The position numbers and the translations under genes were made by a program. A DNA stretch of 64,000 bases, from assembly GCF_000023905.1 (NCBI RefSeq), contig NC_013192.1, positions 1,302,001 through 1,366,000 on the forward strand. Reading direction: 5' to 3'. This document shows positions 34,264-42,997 of this stretch, piece after piece. The DNA comes from Leptotrichia buccalis C-1013-b (GTDB lineage Bacteria > Fusobacteriota > Fusobacteriia > Fusobacteriales > Leptotrichiaceae). The notes below the pieces were generated by a model that saw only the letters and a list, made by a program, of their open reading frames with translations, had not been told where the DNA came from and did not search any database. Positions within the stretch are counted from its first letter, which is position 1. Each line of letters opens with the position of its first letter.

Positions 34264-34749
34264 TTACAATTTTTCTATTTTCTGATTTCCAACTGCCACT
34301 AATTCCTCTATTCTTTCAATAATTTTTTCTTTTTCAAAATATTCCCCATCGTAAATTTCAATTAATGGAACCAATACAAACAACCGATTCAACATTTCTT
34401 TATGCGGAATTATCAAGTCTGTTTCGTTTATTTTTTTATCTGAAAAAATTAAAATATCAATATCAATTGTTCTAGGTCCCCATCTGATTTCTCTTTTTCT
34501 ATCTAATTCGTTTTCTATTTTGTTAATAATTTTTAAAATTTCTCTTGCTGAAAAATCAGTTTCAATTTTAATTACTGCATTCAAAAATAAATCCTGTTCC
34601 ACATATCCAACTGGACTTGTTTCATATAATCCAGATTTTTTCAATATTTTAATTCCTTCAGTTTTCCCAACTAATTCAATAGCACTTTCTATATATTCCT
34701 GTCTATTTCCAATATTACTTCCCAAACTCAAATAAACCTTATTTTTCAT
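34264..34749 (-). CDS. folK: HPPK (2-amino-4-hydroxy-6-hydroxymethyldihydropteridine pyrophosphokinase)
   Basis: FolK pyrophosphorylates hydroxymethyl-dihydropterin before FolP acts. The 161-residue protein has YLSLGSNIGNRQEYIESA, SGLYETSPVGYVEQDLFLNAV and the ATP/Mg signature RWGPRTIDIDIL, followed by IPHKEMLNRLFVLVPL. Length is typical. AGGAG precedes the ATG at 34749. It follows folB by 23 bp, so the two are cotranscribed. Confidence 0.95.
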   Translation of the reverse strand: MKNKVYLSLGSNIGNRQEYIESAIELVGKTEGIKILKKSGLYETSPVGYVEQDLFLNAVIKIETDFSAREILKIINKIENELDRKREIRWGPRTIDIDILIFSDKKINETDLIIPHKEMLNRLFVLVPLIEIYDGEYFEKEKIIERIEELVAVGNQKIEKL

Positions 34750-34772
34750 TTATTCACTCCTAAATTCTAAAT

Positions 34773-35123
34773 TTAATCCTTTATCTGAATCTCAACGCTG
34801 TCAAAAATTCCGTTAATCGGAACAGCCAATTTTCGTATATTTACTTGAACGCTTTCAATTTTATCATTCAATTTTTTTATTTCCTCTATAATTTCCAAAG
34901 CAAGTGTTTCCAGCAAATCCACATTGCTTGCCTTCACAATTTCTTTAATTTTTCTATAACAATCGCCGTAACTTAATGTACTGGTAATATCATCATCTTT
35001 AATAATTTTTTTTGAAAGCGAAATAATCAAATCAATCTCAATATTCTGTCCAATTTTCTTTTCTTCCTGATAAACACCAATATATGAATGAAATTTCATA
35101 TTGTTAATTTTAATTTTATACAC
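34773..35123 (-). CDS. folB: Dihydroneopterin aldolase
   Basis: FolB cleaves dihydroneopterin to hydroxymethyl-dihydropterin and glycolaldehyde. The 116-residue protein shows the T-fold pattern: MKFHSYIGVYQEEKKIGQNI, DDITSTLSYGDCYRKI, LLETLALEIIEEI and VQVNIRKLAVPI with the expected catalytic Lys region. The start is GTG at 35123, supported by AGGAG with 9 bp spacing. It heads the folB-folK pair. Confidence 0.93.
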   Translation of the reverse strand: MYKIKINNMKFHSYIGVYQEEKKIGQNIEIDLIISLSKKIIKDDDITSTLSYGDCYRKIKEIVKASNVDLLETLALEIIEEIKKLNDKIESVQVNIRKLAVPINGIFDSVEIQIKD

Positions 35124-35243
35124 GTGAACTTTCTCCTAAATTATTTTTTTAGTTTTATATGATTACGTATTATTTTAACATATAAAGTCTTAAAAATACA
35201 GGTCTTATTTTGAAATCATTGGTTTTCATAATTTTTTATAAAA

Positions 35244-35277
35244 AAATCTCTAAATAATAAATATTACCTAGAGATTT
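35244..35277 (-). terminator. Rho-independent terminator before folB
   Basis: AAATCTCTA (35244-35252) pairs perfectly with TAGAGATTT (35269-35277); on the minus strand the stem runs into TTTTTTTAT. It closes the transcript of the two membrane-protein genes upstream. Confidence 0.8.
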
Positions 35278-35285
35278 AAATTTCT

Positions 35286-35465
35286 TTAGCTTTTATTTCT
35301 GTTAATTATATAGAAAATAATGACCGCAACTATTGTTCCGTAAAAGCCTCCTAAAAAGTAAATGCACCCTCCCAATAAAATTAAAAACAAGGCTATCTTA
35401 AATAATTTCATAAATAATATAAATAAAATTATGCAAATCATTATTAACATAAAATTTTCTAACAT
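35286..35465 (-). CDS. Small membrane protein
   Basis: About 59 residues, almost wholly hydrophobic, with two predicted transmembrane segments (MLENFMLIMICIILFILFM and a second around FLILLGGCIYFLGGFYG) and a short basic end (NRNKS). The ATG at 35465 follows GAGG with 9 bp spacing; an upstream TTG lacks support. It starts 18 bp after the 322-residue membrane-protein gene and is followed by a terminator. Function unknown. Confidence 0.65.
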   Translation of the reverse strand: MLENFMLIMICIILFILFMKLFKIALFLILLGGCIYFLGGFYGTIVAVIIFYIINRNKS

Positions 35466-35483
35466 AACAATCAACCTCAATCT

Positions 35484-36452
35484 TTACTTTTTTTCACTTT
35501 TTTTCCCGTTTATTTTTTCGAAAATAATTGATTTTGTAACCATGTAAAGTAAAACTGCTATTAATACAGGCAATACAATTGATGATAATAAAATTATTCC
35601 AATAATAACAGGTGTATTTTCCACTAAATCTCTTGAAATAGTATTTATTTCTTTTGAAAAATTGTCAATTTTAGCTTTTGCACTATCAATTTGCCCAGGA
35701 ATGTTGAAAATGCTTTTAGACTGGTCTAAAACGAGCATTTCATCTTTTACTTTATTAAGCCTGTTTAAATCCTGATTGAGTTCTACAATTGCAGGTTCCT
35801 TGTATTCTTTTTCAAAATAGCTTGAAATTGTGGAATTTACAAATATTGCACTTGGAAGAACTATGTAAATGTAAAGCAATGTAAAAAAAGAATATTTAGA
35901 AATCTTTTTTAAAATTTCTGTAATTTTATTTTTATAAATTGTGTATGGAAATATTGTAATTAGTGAAATAAAAGTCAAAATTGTAGCCAGCTTTACTTTA
36001 AAAATTTCATAATAAATTGTTTCTAATTTCAATATTACTACACTTGCAAGCGAAACTTTCCACAAAATATTTATCATATCGTAAATTGGCTGAATAATAT
36101 CTCCAATTTCAATTTCCATTCCTACAATCATACTGACATTTACCGTACTTCCCTCAATAATATCAGTTGTTCCTTTTAAAAGGGACAATGTTAAAAACAT
36201 CTTTTTAGATTCTTCGTACGTTTTTTCCAAATAAGGCATTGTTAAGTTCTTGAAAAAATTAAAAATCGTATGTTCAAAAATTTTGTCCATTATTCCAAAA
36301 ATACATAACACCAAACCAATTGAAATTAATATTTTTATTATTAAATTTTTCCTATCTGGATCCCAATTTGAAAAGCTATTTTTATTATTTCTATTTTTTT
36401 CTAACATTTCAATATTTTCATTTGTCTTCAAAACTTCATTTTTTTCTGCCAA
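35484..36452 (-). CDS. Multi-spanning membrane protein of unknown function
   Basis: A 322-residue protein with a polar N-terminus of about 30 residues, a membrane segment near 35-58, two more near 140-185, another around 193-212, a soluble helical stretch with coiled-coil character (about 215-275, LNQDLNRLNKVKDEML and AKAKIDNFSKEINTI) and a final hydrophobic pair (IIGIILLSSIVLPVLIAVLL). The start is TTG at 36452 with GAGAGGTG upstream. I do not recognise the family. It lies between tcdA and the small membrane protein and is probably cotranscribed with both. Confidence 0.7.
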   Translation of the reverse strand: MAEKNEVLKTNENIEMLEKNRNNKNSFSNWDPDRKNLIIKILISIGLVLCIFGIMDKIFEHTIFNFFKNLTMPYLEKTYEESKKMFLTLSLLKGTTDIIEGSTVNVSMIVGMEIEIGDIIQPIYDMINILWKVSLASVVILKLETIYYEIFKVKLATILTFISLITIFPYTIYKNKITEILKKISKYSFFTLLYIYIVLPSAIFVNSTISSYFEKEYKEPAIVELNQDLNRLNKVKDEMLVLDQSKSIFNIPGQIDSAKAKIDNFSKEINTISRDLVENTPVIIGIILLSSIVLPVLIAVLLYMVTKSIIFEKINGKKSEKK

Positions 36453-36475
36453 TTAACTTCACCTCTCTTTTTTAT

Positions 36476-37225
36476 TTAATCCCATTCCAAAATTTTTCTT
36501 ATAACATAAGATGCCAATACAAGCCCTGCTGTTCCTGGCACAAAAGCATTACTTCCAGGAGTAGTCTTTCTTGGAATTTCATTGTTTTCCCTAAATTCAG
36601 TTGGGGCTTCTTCTTTAAACAACTCTGATTTATTCGGCTTGACAGGCTGTTCTTTTGAATATACAACAGGAATATCAAAAATATTTTTCTTTTTCAAAAT
36701 ACTTCTAATTGTTCTAGCCATTGGACAGACAGATGTATTTTTTATTTTTGAAATTTCCACCATTTCAGGATGCATCTTGTTTCCAAATCCCATTGAAGAA
36801 ATAATGTTTATTTTATTTTTTACGCAATATTCAATCAAATTAATTTTGCTCCCAATAACATCAATTGCATCTACAACAAAATCATACCTATTATTCTCAA
36901 AAATTTCATCAAAATCTTCATAAACCAATTTTTTTATCAACTCCACCTCACAATCTGGATTAATATCAAAAACTCTATCTTTCATAACATCTGTCTTAGA
37001 TTTTCCAATTGTACTTCTCAAAGAATGTAATTGTCTATTAATATTAGATTCTGAAATCTCATCAAAATCGACCATTGTAATATGTCCCACTCCAGAACGT
37101 GCCAAAGCCTCAACCGTATACGAACCAACTCCTCCAACTCCAAAAACTATTACTTTAGAATTACGTAATTTTTCAATTCCTTCTTCTCCAACCAGCATCG
37201 AAAATCTTGCAAATGTCTGATTCAT
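36476..37225 (-). CDS. tcdA: tRNA threonylcarbamoyladenosine dehydratase (E1-like)
   Basis: TcdA (CsdL) uses ATP to cyclise N6-threonylcarbamoyladenosine at position 37 of tRNAs. The 249-residue ThiF/E1-like protein has the ATP motif FGVGGVGSYTVEALARSGVG, the DFDEISESNINRQ motif, VVDAIDVIGSKI and a C-terminal PGTAGLVLASYVI hydrophobic end. The start NQTFARFSMLVGEEG is typical. GGGAG precedes the ATG. It heads a short minus-strand group after a terminator. Confidence 0.93.
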   Translation of the reverse strand: MNQTFARFSMLVGEEGIEKLRNSKVIVFGVGGVGSYTVEALARSGVGHITMVDFDEISESNINRQLHSLRSTIGKSKTDVMKDRVFDINPDCEVELIKKLVYEDFDEIFENNRYDFVVDAIDVIGSKINLIEYCVKNKINIISSMGFGNKMHPEMVEISKIKNTSVCPMARTIRSILKKKNIFDIPVVYSKEQPVKPNKSELFKEEAPTEFRENNEIPRKTTPGSNAFVPGTAGLVLASYVIRKILEWD

Positions 37226-37339
37226 TTTTTCAATATCTCCCTTCTGAAATTTCGACCATATTATATCATAAAATAGGAAAATGTAAATAGCTTAAATACA
37301 ATAAAAAAAGATAAATTTACTTTCCTTATAAATAAAAAA

Positions 37340-37364
37340 CTACCTAATAATTTTTATTAGATAG
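37340..37364 (-). terminator. Rho-independent terminator of the dus gene
   Basis: On the minus strand CTATCTAATAA pairs with TTATTAGGTAG (one G-T pair) and is followed by TTTTTTATTT. It lies 37 bp beyond the dihydrouridine synthase stop and separates that gene from tcdA. Confidence 0.75.
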
Positions 37365-37400
37365 TAAGTACAATACAATAATATATAACTGAATTGCTAA

Positions 37401-38396
37401 TTAATAATTTTTTATTTCACTCAACAATTTTCTTAATGTTTCAGAATTTGCTTTTGGATTATTAATTGCTCTTTTCCAAAATTTACTGCCACGAACATTA
37501 TGAAATAGTCCGTGAGTATGCATTAAGAACAAATGTGGACGAATATTCTGTCTTTCCATATTTTCCACATAATAAATCATTTTTTCGATAATTTCTTCAC
37601 GTGTAATATTTATATCTTTTCCATAATATTTACCAAATTCAGTTAAAATCATAGGATTATCATAAATTTCCCTTCCCATCATTACAGAATCCGTATATTT
37701 CAAATGTTCATCAATCTCATCAACACTTTTTATTTCCCCATTAATTTCTATATGTAAATCTGGATTTTCCTTTTTTACACGATAAACCTCATCATATCTC
37801 AATGGCGGAATACTACGGTTTTGTTTTGGATCAAGTCCTGCTAGTACAGCTATCCTTGCATGAATTATATATTTATTTACACCTGTTTTCTTAGTTATAT
37901 TAATAAAATTCATCATATCTTCATACTTGTCCAGCAACGTTCTTTCAAAATAGTCAGGCAATATATTTTTTCCATCAATTCCAATTCGATGCTTTATCGA
38001 AATAGGTTTATTGGTCGCATCTTTCATAGCTTTTATAATGTCTGCCACCACTTCTGGAAATGCCATAAGATAAGCTCCCATCATATTACCTGACACTCTG
38101 TCAGAAGGACATCCAATATTAAGATTAATCTCATCATAATCATATTTTTCAGCAATTTTTACCGCTTCGTATGCTTCCTTCGGATTAGTAGCCGCAATCT
38201 GTAAGACAATGGGATTTTCTATTTTATCAAAACCTAATAGATAATTTAAATCTTTTGTATTAATAATAGCCTGTGCTGTTATCATTTCAGTATATAAAAG
38301 AACATCTTTATTTATCATTCTCACAAAATTTCTAAAATTTCTGTCTGTTCTATCTACCATTGGAGCTATGCTTATCTTATTTTTCACAAACAACAT
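37401..38396 (-). CDS. dus: tRNA-dihydrouridine synthase
   Basis: A 331-residue flavin-dependent Dus enzyme that reduces uridines in tRNA. Motifs are ISIAPMVDRTDRNFRNF at the N-terminus, the catalytic Cys in INLNIGCPSDRV, ISIKHRIGID and the later VMMGREIYDNP. The N-terminal PMVDRTD and overall length resemble DusA; the target position is not proved. The first ATG (38396) has a ribosome site only about one base away, so the in-frame GTG at 38387, at better spacing, may be the real start. It is followed by a terminator. Confidence 0.9.
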   Translation of the reverse strand: MLFVKNKISIAPMVDRTDRNFRNFVRMINKDVLLYTEMITAQAIINTKDLNYLLGFDKIENPIVLQIAATNPKEAYEAVKIAEKYDYDEINLNIGCPSDRVSGNMMGAYLMAFPEVVADIIKAMKDATNKPISIKHRIGIDGKNILPDYFERTLLDKYEDMMNFINITKKTGVNKYIIHARIAVLAGLDPKQNRSIPPLRYDEVYRVKKENPDLHIEINGEIKSVDEIDEHLKYTDSVMMGREIYDNPMILTEFGKYYGKDINITREEIIEKMIYYVENMERQNIRPHLFLMHTHGLFHNVRGSKFWKRAINNPKANSETLRKLLSEIKNY

Positions 38397-38443
38397 TTCC
38401 TTTCTTTTTCCTACTTACATTTTTTCAATTGCAAAAGTATAAA

Positions 38444-39241
38444 TTATCTAGCACTATAATATTTCATTGCTTCAGGTAAAAATTTTTTCATTGCTTCGAT
38501 TCTATTTTTTCCAGATGGATGTGTAGATAAAATTTCTACTCTTTTATTTGATGAAAGAAGTGATTCCATTCTTTCTTCGGCTCTTATTGCTTCAGCTGGA
38601 TCATATCCTGCCATTGCCATAAAAATCATTCCATATTTGTCTGCTTCATATTCTTGAGTTCTATTAAACTTCAAAAGAGTAATTGAAAGTCCACCAGAAA
38701 CAAGAGAAGATACAGCATTTCCTCCTGTTACCACATCTGTTACTGTCGCAGCAATTCCTGCTAAAGCTCTACCACTTGAACTTTCAGCATGATGTCCACC
38801 AATAACGTGTCCAATTTCATGTCCCATTACAAATGCAATTCCAGCATCATTACCTAAAACTGGCATAATTCCAGTATAAAAAGCGATTTTACCACCTGGC
38901 ATAGCAAAAGCATTTATTTGATCACTTCTTATTAAATTAAATTCCCAGTTTAAATTAGATAATTTTTTCGACATTCCGTTTGAAGTTAAATATTGTTCTA
39001 CAGCCGATTTTACTCTTCCACCAATTCTTCTTAATCGTTCCCCGTCTGGTGTATTATTTGCCAATAAATTTTTAGCTCTTGCGTCTGATATAAGTTTAGC
39101 ATATGCAGAAGAAGAACTGGAAATAACGCTTTCATCACTTATAAGTTTTAATTGCTTTCTCCCAGTAAGTGGCGCAACTGTACAGCTAGAAATCATTGTT
39201 AATGCTGTAATTAGAAATAAAATTTTTGAAAATTTTTTCAT
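38444..39241 (-). CDS. M48-family metalloprotease lipoprotein
   Basis: A 265-residue zinc protease anchored as a lipoprotein: the signal peptide ends in MISSC, with Cys about residue 20, followed by TVAPLTGRKQLKLIS as in LoiP/YcaL and BepA relatives. The catalytic motif is VMGHEIGHVIGGHHAE, with the third ligand region EYEADKYGMIFMAMAGYDP and a C-terminal LSTHPSGKNRIEAM. Such proteins act in outer-membrane protein quality control. AAAGGAAA precedes the ATG at 39241. It diverges from htpX across about 530 bp of gene-free DNA. Confidence 0.9.
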   Translation of the reverse strand: MKKFSKILFLITALTMISSCTVAPLTGRKQLKLISDESVISSSSSAYAKLISDARAKNLLANNTPDGERLRRIGGRVKSAVEQYLTSNGMSKKLSNLNWEFNLIRSDQINAFAMPGGKIAFYTGIMPVLGNDAGIAFVMGHEIGHVIGGHHAESSSGRALAGIAATVTDVVTGGNAVSSLVSGGLSITLLKFNRTQEYEADKYGMIFMAMAGYDPAEAIRAEERMESLLSSNKRVEILSTHPSGKNRIEAMKKFLPEAMKYYSAR

Positions 39242-39770
39242 ATATTATTTTCCTTTCTTGATATATCTTAAATTTTTTTTTATAAACATCATATATATTT
39301 TACAATCTTTTTTTATAATTTTCAAGTTATAAAGCAATATTTTATCATATTTTTATTATTTTTCCTAATACGACACTTAATTTATAAATGATTTCCTTAT
39401 TTTATAGATTAGATTATACAATTAATTGATTTTTGAATTTACTAAGTTATGTTTATTTATTGGTTTTTATTGATTTAAAAATTTTATTGTTTATTAGCTT
39501 TTATTTTTATTCTATTTATTTTATATTTTATTTAACTTTACTCTTTTTTTCTTTCTTTTATATTTATTTAATTATTTTATTTAATTTTTAATTATATATA
39601 TTATATATAAATATAATATGTTATGTCCGATAATAAATAGTAAATGTTATAAACAAAAAATTTATTTATAAAAATGAAAAAACGTTGATATAGTAAATAA
39701 TAATATTGAAAAATAAGCTAATTTATAATATAATGTCTTTAAAAAAGAAGAAAGGAAGGTATTTTTATTT
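39242..39770. other. Gene-free AT-rich spacer between two M48 protease genes
   Basis: About 530 bp with no plausible reading frame, extremely AT-rich, especially 39480-39620. It must hold divergent promoters. Near its end TTGAAA (39706-39711) and TATAAT (39729-39734) with exact 17-bp spacing form an excellent housekeeping promoter for htpX. A 14-mer TTATGTCCGATAAT (39621-39634) recurs almost identically upstream of folE. I see no RNA gene. Confidence 0.75.
39706..39734 (+). promoter_or_regulatory. Sigma-70 promoter of htpX
   Basis: TTGAAA at 39706-39711 and TATAAT at 39729-39734 are separated by 17 bp, close to consensus. The htpX ATG follows 36 bp downstream with AAGGAAGG as ribosome site. 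No heat-shock type element was recognised. Confidence 0.75.
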
Positions 39771-40628
39771 ATGTTCATAAATACTATGAAAACAGGTTTT
39801 TTGATGTTTGTATTAATTGTTCTTTTTGTAATCGTTGGTCAAGTAATAGGAGGTTCTAAAGGAGCTTTGCTTGGTCTTTTAATTGCAGGCGGAATGAGTT
39901 TTTACAGTTACTGGTTTAGTGATAAAATAGTTATTAAAGCCTATCATGGACGTGAAGTCAATTTATATAATAATCCTGAGCTTTACAAACTAGTACAACG
40001 TCTGGCAAACAATGCCCAATTACCAATGCCAAAAATTTACATAATCCCTGAACGTCAGCCAAATGCCTTTGCAACTGGGAGAAATCCTGAAAATGCAGCT
40101 GTTGCCTGTACCGCCGGATTACTTGAATTAATGGATAATAATGAATTAGCTGGGGTTTTAGCTCACGAACTAGGACACATAAAACATCGGGATATCCTGA
40201 TAAGTACCATTGCTGCCACTTTTGCTGGAGCTATCTCATATATTATAACTCTTTTACCGTATTTTCAGAATAATAATCGCTCAAGAAGAAACAACAATCT
40301 TGCTGGAACAGTGCTAATTTCTCTTTTAGCTCCAATCGCAGCCTCTATTATTCAAATGTCTATTTCAAGAAAAAGGGAATACATGGCTGATAGAGCTGGT
40401 GCTGAATTCTCAGGTAATCCTTTATACTTAAGAAATGCTTTAAAGAAATTGGAATATTATAGCCACAATCTTTCAATGAGTAAAGAAAATCCTGCAACAG
40501 CACATATGTTTATCATAAATCCTCTTTCAAGCCTTGACAAACTTAAAAATTTATTCAGTACCCACCCTTCAACTGAAGATAGAATAAGAGAACTGGAAAA
40601 AATGGCAAGAGAAAAGCATTTATTGTAA
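39771..40628 (+). CDS. htpX: Membrane zinc metalloprotease HtpX
   Basis: HtpX degrades damaged inner-membrane proteins. The 285-residue protein has two N-terminal membrane segments (LMFVLIVLFVIVGQVIGG and ALLGLLIAGGMSFYSYW), the HExxH motif in LAHELGHIKHRD, two further segments flanking FAGAISYIITLLPYF and the third zinc ligand region SRKREYMADRAGAEF. The end STHPSTEDRIRELEKM is characteristic. A near-consensus promoter precedes it. It is the only gene besides its downstream neighbour on the plus strand in this part. Confidence 0.95.
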   Translation: MFINTMKTGFLMFVLIVLFVIVGQVIGGSKGALLGLLIAGGMSFYSYWFSDKIVIKAYHGREVNLYNNPELYKLVQRLANNAQLPMPKIYIIPERQPNAFATGRNPENAAVACTAGLLELMDNNELAGVLAHELGHIKHRDILISTIAATFAGAISYIITLLPYFQNNNRSRRNNNLAGTVLISLLAPIAASIIQMSISRKREYMADRAGAEFSGNPLYLRNALKKLEYYSHNLSMSKENPATAHMFIINPLSSLDKLKNLFSTHPSTEDRIRELEKMAREKHLL

Positions 40629-40735
40629 TATTCATATTTAAAATTCTTTTTTCTTTTCTTGAGAATTTATTTAAAATATGATAAGATGTAAACGGTAAAA
40701 AATAAAATATAACAAAATATGGAGAAGAGTCAAAT

Positions 40736-41122
40736 ATGATTAATGCATTTACTTTTTTAACATTATTATTACTTTTTGTAAGAATATACTCTATGGTATC
40801 GCTTTTGTTTCTAAATGATAAAAGGGTTCAATTTGCTGAAAGAATAACTATACTTATACTGTTATTTGAAGTTTTAACTATATTTTTGTACAGCTTTTTT
40901 ACTTCATTCAGATATTTGTTACCCCCAGCATTGATATTGCTAAAAACCCCTAAATACTTAATTTTTAAAAATTTTTCACTAGTACTCTTAATATATTCTT
41001 TCTTAAATCTAATATTAAGTTTTACTTTTAACAGTCAGGATATTTTTAAATTTATAAATAGATTCCTAGTTGGCATAATTTTATTAACAAATATTATTTA
41101 CGGATTTTTATTAATATTATAA
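40736..41122 (+). CDS. Small polytopic membrane protein
   Basis: A 128-residue protein made almost wholly of hydrophobic helices, about four membrane segments (FTFLTLLLLFVRIYSMVSLLF, ITILILLFEVLTIFLYSFF, FSLVLLIYSFLNLILSF, LVGIILLTNIIYGFLLIL). Not recognised. GGAGAAGAG precedes the ATG. It is 107 bp downstream of htpX and ends at a strong bidirectional terminator, so it may be read from the htpX promoter. Confidence 0.7.
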   Translation: MINAFTFLTLLLLFVRIYSMVSLLFLNDKRVQFAERITILILLFEVLTIFLYSFFTSFRYLLPPALILLKTPKYLIFKNFSLVLLIYSFLNLILSFTFNSQDIFKFINRFLVGIILLTNIIYGFLLIL

Positions 41123-41131
41123 AAATAAAAG

Positions 41132-41175
41132 AAAGTGTACTAAAATATTTAATTATCAGTAGTACACTTTTTTAT
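41132..41175. terminator. Bidirectional terminator
   Basis: AAAGTGTACT (41132-41141) pairs perfectly with AGTACACTTT (41161-41170), followed by TTTTTATT on the plus strand and preceded by A-rich sequence giving T on the minus strand. It serves the plus-strand membrane-protein gene and the convergent DUF1858 gene. Confidence 0.85.
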
Positions 41176-41208
41176 TATAAAATCTTATTAAAATAGAAAC
41201 TTATTTTA

Positions 41209-41421
41209 CTACCCTTCTTGTTTTTCAAGAATCATATTCACTTCATCAATTATTATATCAGGATTTAATCCGTGAACAGCAATTCCTTCACCTAAAGTTT
41301 CAGCACTTGAAATAATACATCCCACACATCCAAGCCCATATCTCATAAGTACTTGAGCAATAATCGGATATTTTTCCACCGCTTCCATTATATTCATATC
41401 TTTAGTTATTTTTTCTGCCAT
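41209..41421 (-). CDS. DUF1858 redox-disulfide domain protein
   Basis: A 70-residue protein consisting of one DUF1858 domain: ITKDMNIMEAVEKYPIIAQVL, then YGLGCVGC with the CxxC pair at about residues 32-35, then ETLGEGIAVHGLNPDIIIDEV. The domain is linked to hybrid-cluster proteins and presumed to carry a redox-active disulfide. GGAGG precedes the ATG at 41421. It stands alone, with a terminator behind and a dispersed repeat in front. Confidence 0.9.
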   Translation of the reverse strand: MAEKITKDMNIMEAVEKYPIIAQVLMRYGLGCVGCIISSAETLGEGIAVHGLNPDIIIDEVNMILEKQEG

Positions 41422-42069
41422 AATTTTCCTCCATTAATTATTGTTTTACAATGTAAGTATATCAGATTAAAGTATACTAGTCAACTTTAAATATCAAATA
41501 TTTTCTAACTCAAAATTAAATAAATATATTTTTAACGTAAATAGAAAAATTATAAACAATTTTCATACAAAATTTAGTTCTTTATATCTTTTAGTTATTT
41601 TATACTAAGCCCCATTTAAATAACGAATTTATTACAAACTTTTCTAGCAAAGGATAAAAACCTAATATTTTCAAATAATTAAAATATAATTTTTACTTTT
41701 TAAACAGAGTCTAGTATAAACTAATTCGTCGGAGCATTTTTCTGTGCTGGCAAAACTGTTTGAGCATAGCGAGTTTTTTGTCAGTGCAGAAAAATGTCGT
41801 AGACTAGCCATAGGTTGTAGGATTTGCGGCAATGAGCAATCCTACAAAAACAAAAAAGAAAAAACATAGTAATTAGTTGAATGATTATGAAATAGCTATC
41901 AAATAACCCTTATAAAAATTTATTCCTATTTTCAAAAGGAGGTTAGTATTAGTTATTTCACAAAAAAAACATAATCTTCAAACTATTTTAATTATACAGT
42001 TTTTAGACTATGTTTTAAATATTTTAATTTTCGAATAACTCTAATTAGATTATCAAGAAAATTTATATT
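41422..42069. other. Gene-free region holding a dispersed repeat
   Basis: About 650 bp without a credible gene. 41601-41950 is a dispersed repeat described separately. 41422-41600 should contain the promoter of the DUF1858 gene; 41951-42069 is AT-rich with no feature I can name beyond a weak inverted repeat around 41970-42010 (AACATAATC and GACTATGTT) that may terminate the gene at 42070. Confidence 0.7.
41601..41950. repeat. Dispersed repeat with long hairpin, copy 1
   Basis: About 350 bp of non-coding DNA matching 61377-61772 along most of its length. The ends are imperfect inverted repeats (TATACTAAGCCCCATTT; other end reads ATACTAACCTCC in reverse). The core 41730-41810 forms a strong hairpin: CATTTTTCTGTGCTGGC against GTCAGTGCAGAAAAATG, around GTTTGAGCATAGCG, enclosed by CTAGT/ACTAG. 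There is no coding potential, so it is a miniature element or a structured RNA-bearing repeat. Confidence 0.75.
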
Positions 42070-42903
42070 CTAGTATGAAATATTTTGTAGTTTTTTATAA
42101 ATCACACTTTGAATATCTTTATTTTGATAATTTTTTTGTAAATATTTTATAATTTCTGTTGTTGGACTATTTGGATATTTTTTTATAAATCTGTTAAATT
42201 CTATGTTATTTTCATTTAATATTTTTCCGTTGTCTGACATTGTAGGAGTATTGTCTAATCCAAGAATATAAGCATTTCTGTACTCTAATAACTCTTTATT
42301 AATTAAGTTTTTTAATTTTTTATCTAAATTTGGATATTTTTTCATAAAATTTTCCCAAATTATAATTCTATCTCCTAATTCACCAACAGGGATTATTACA
42401 CCACCGTCGCTCGCAAATGGTTCTTCGCTTTCCTTAACAATTATTTTCAAATATTCTTTATAGTCATCGCTTAAATAATCTTTAAATATATCATAATAAA
42501 AATTTGAATATGTTCTGACAGCAAATGTTCCTTCTCCTGCATGATAAAGTTTCAATCCATATTTATTTAAAAAGTTCTCATTAATTTGCTTCATTTCATT
42601 TTCACTAAATGATTTTTCTCGAACACTTTTATCCAGCATAGTGTCGCCATTCTCATATAAATATTCAGAAGTATTTTTATAGTATGTATTAAAAATTTCA
42701 ATTGCTTGTTCCTTACTTGAATTTTTTAGTTTTTCCGTAATATTTTTCTTATCTTTTTCAAATTTATTCAGCTTCTCCATATCAAATAATTTTGTTACTT
42801 TATTCTCATTTTGTAAAGTTTTTTTAGAAGTATTATTTCCAGCATATATTCCTTGCAAAAAAATTAATCCCATAATTCCAATAATAATTAAAAATTTTTT
42901 CAT
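42070..42903 (-). CDS. Exported hypothetical protein
   Basis: A 277-residue secreted or periplasmic protein with a clear signal peptide (MKKFLIIIGIMGLIFLQGIYAG). The mature part is helical and lysine-rich, with IEIFNTYYKNTSEYLYENGD, HAGEGTFAVRTYSNFYYDIF and a C-terminal RFIKKYPNSPTTEIIKYLQ that resembles a TPR-type unit. Not recognised. GGAGTG precedes the ATG at 42903. It stands alone between two repeat elements. Confidence 0.7.
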   Translation of the reverse strand: MKKFLIIIGIMGLIFLQGIYAGNNTSKKTLQNENKVTKLFDMEKLNKFEKDKKNITEKLKNSSKEQAIEIFNTYYKNTSEYLYENGDTMLDKSVREKSFSENEMKQINENFLNKYGLKLYHAGEGTFAVRTYSNFYYDIFKDYLSDDYKEYLKIIVKESEEPFASDGGVIIPVGELGDRIIIWENFMKKYPNLDKKLKNLINKELLEYRNAYILGLDNTPTMSDNGKILNENNIEFNRFIKKYPNSPTTEIIKYLQKNYQNKDIQSVIYKKLQNISY

Positions 42904-42997
42904 AAAAAATCACTCCTTGTATTTTTTTAAATTTCAAATTTTTATAAAAAAAGTGAATATTTTAATTAAAAATAACCGATTATTCATTACTTGCATA

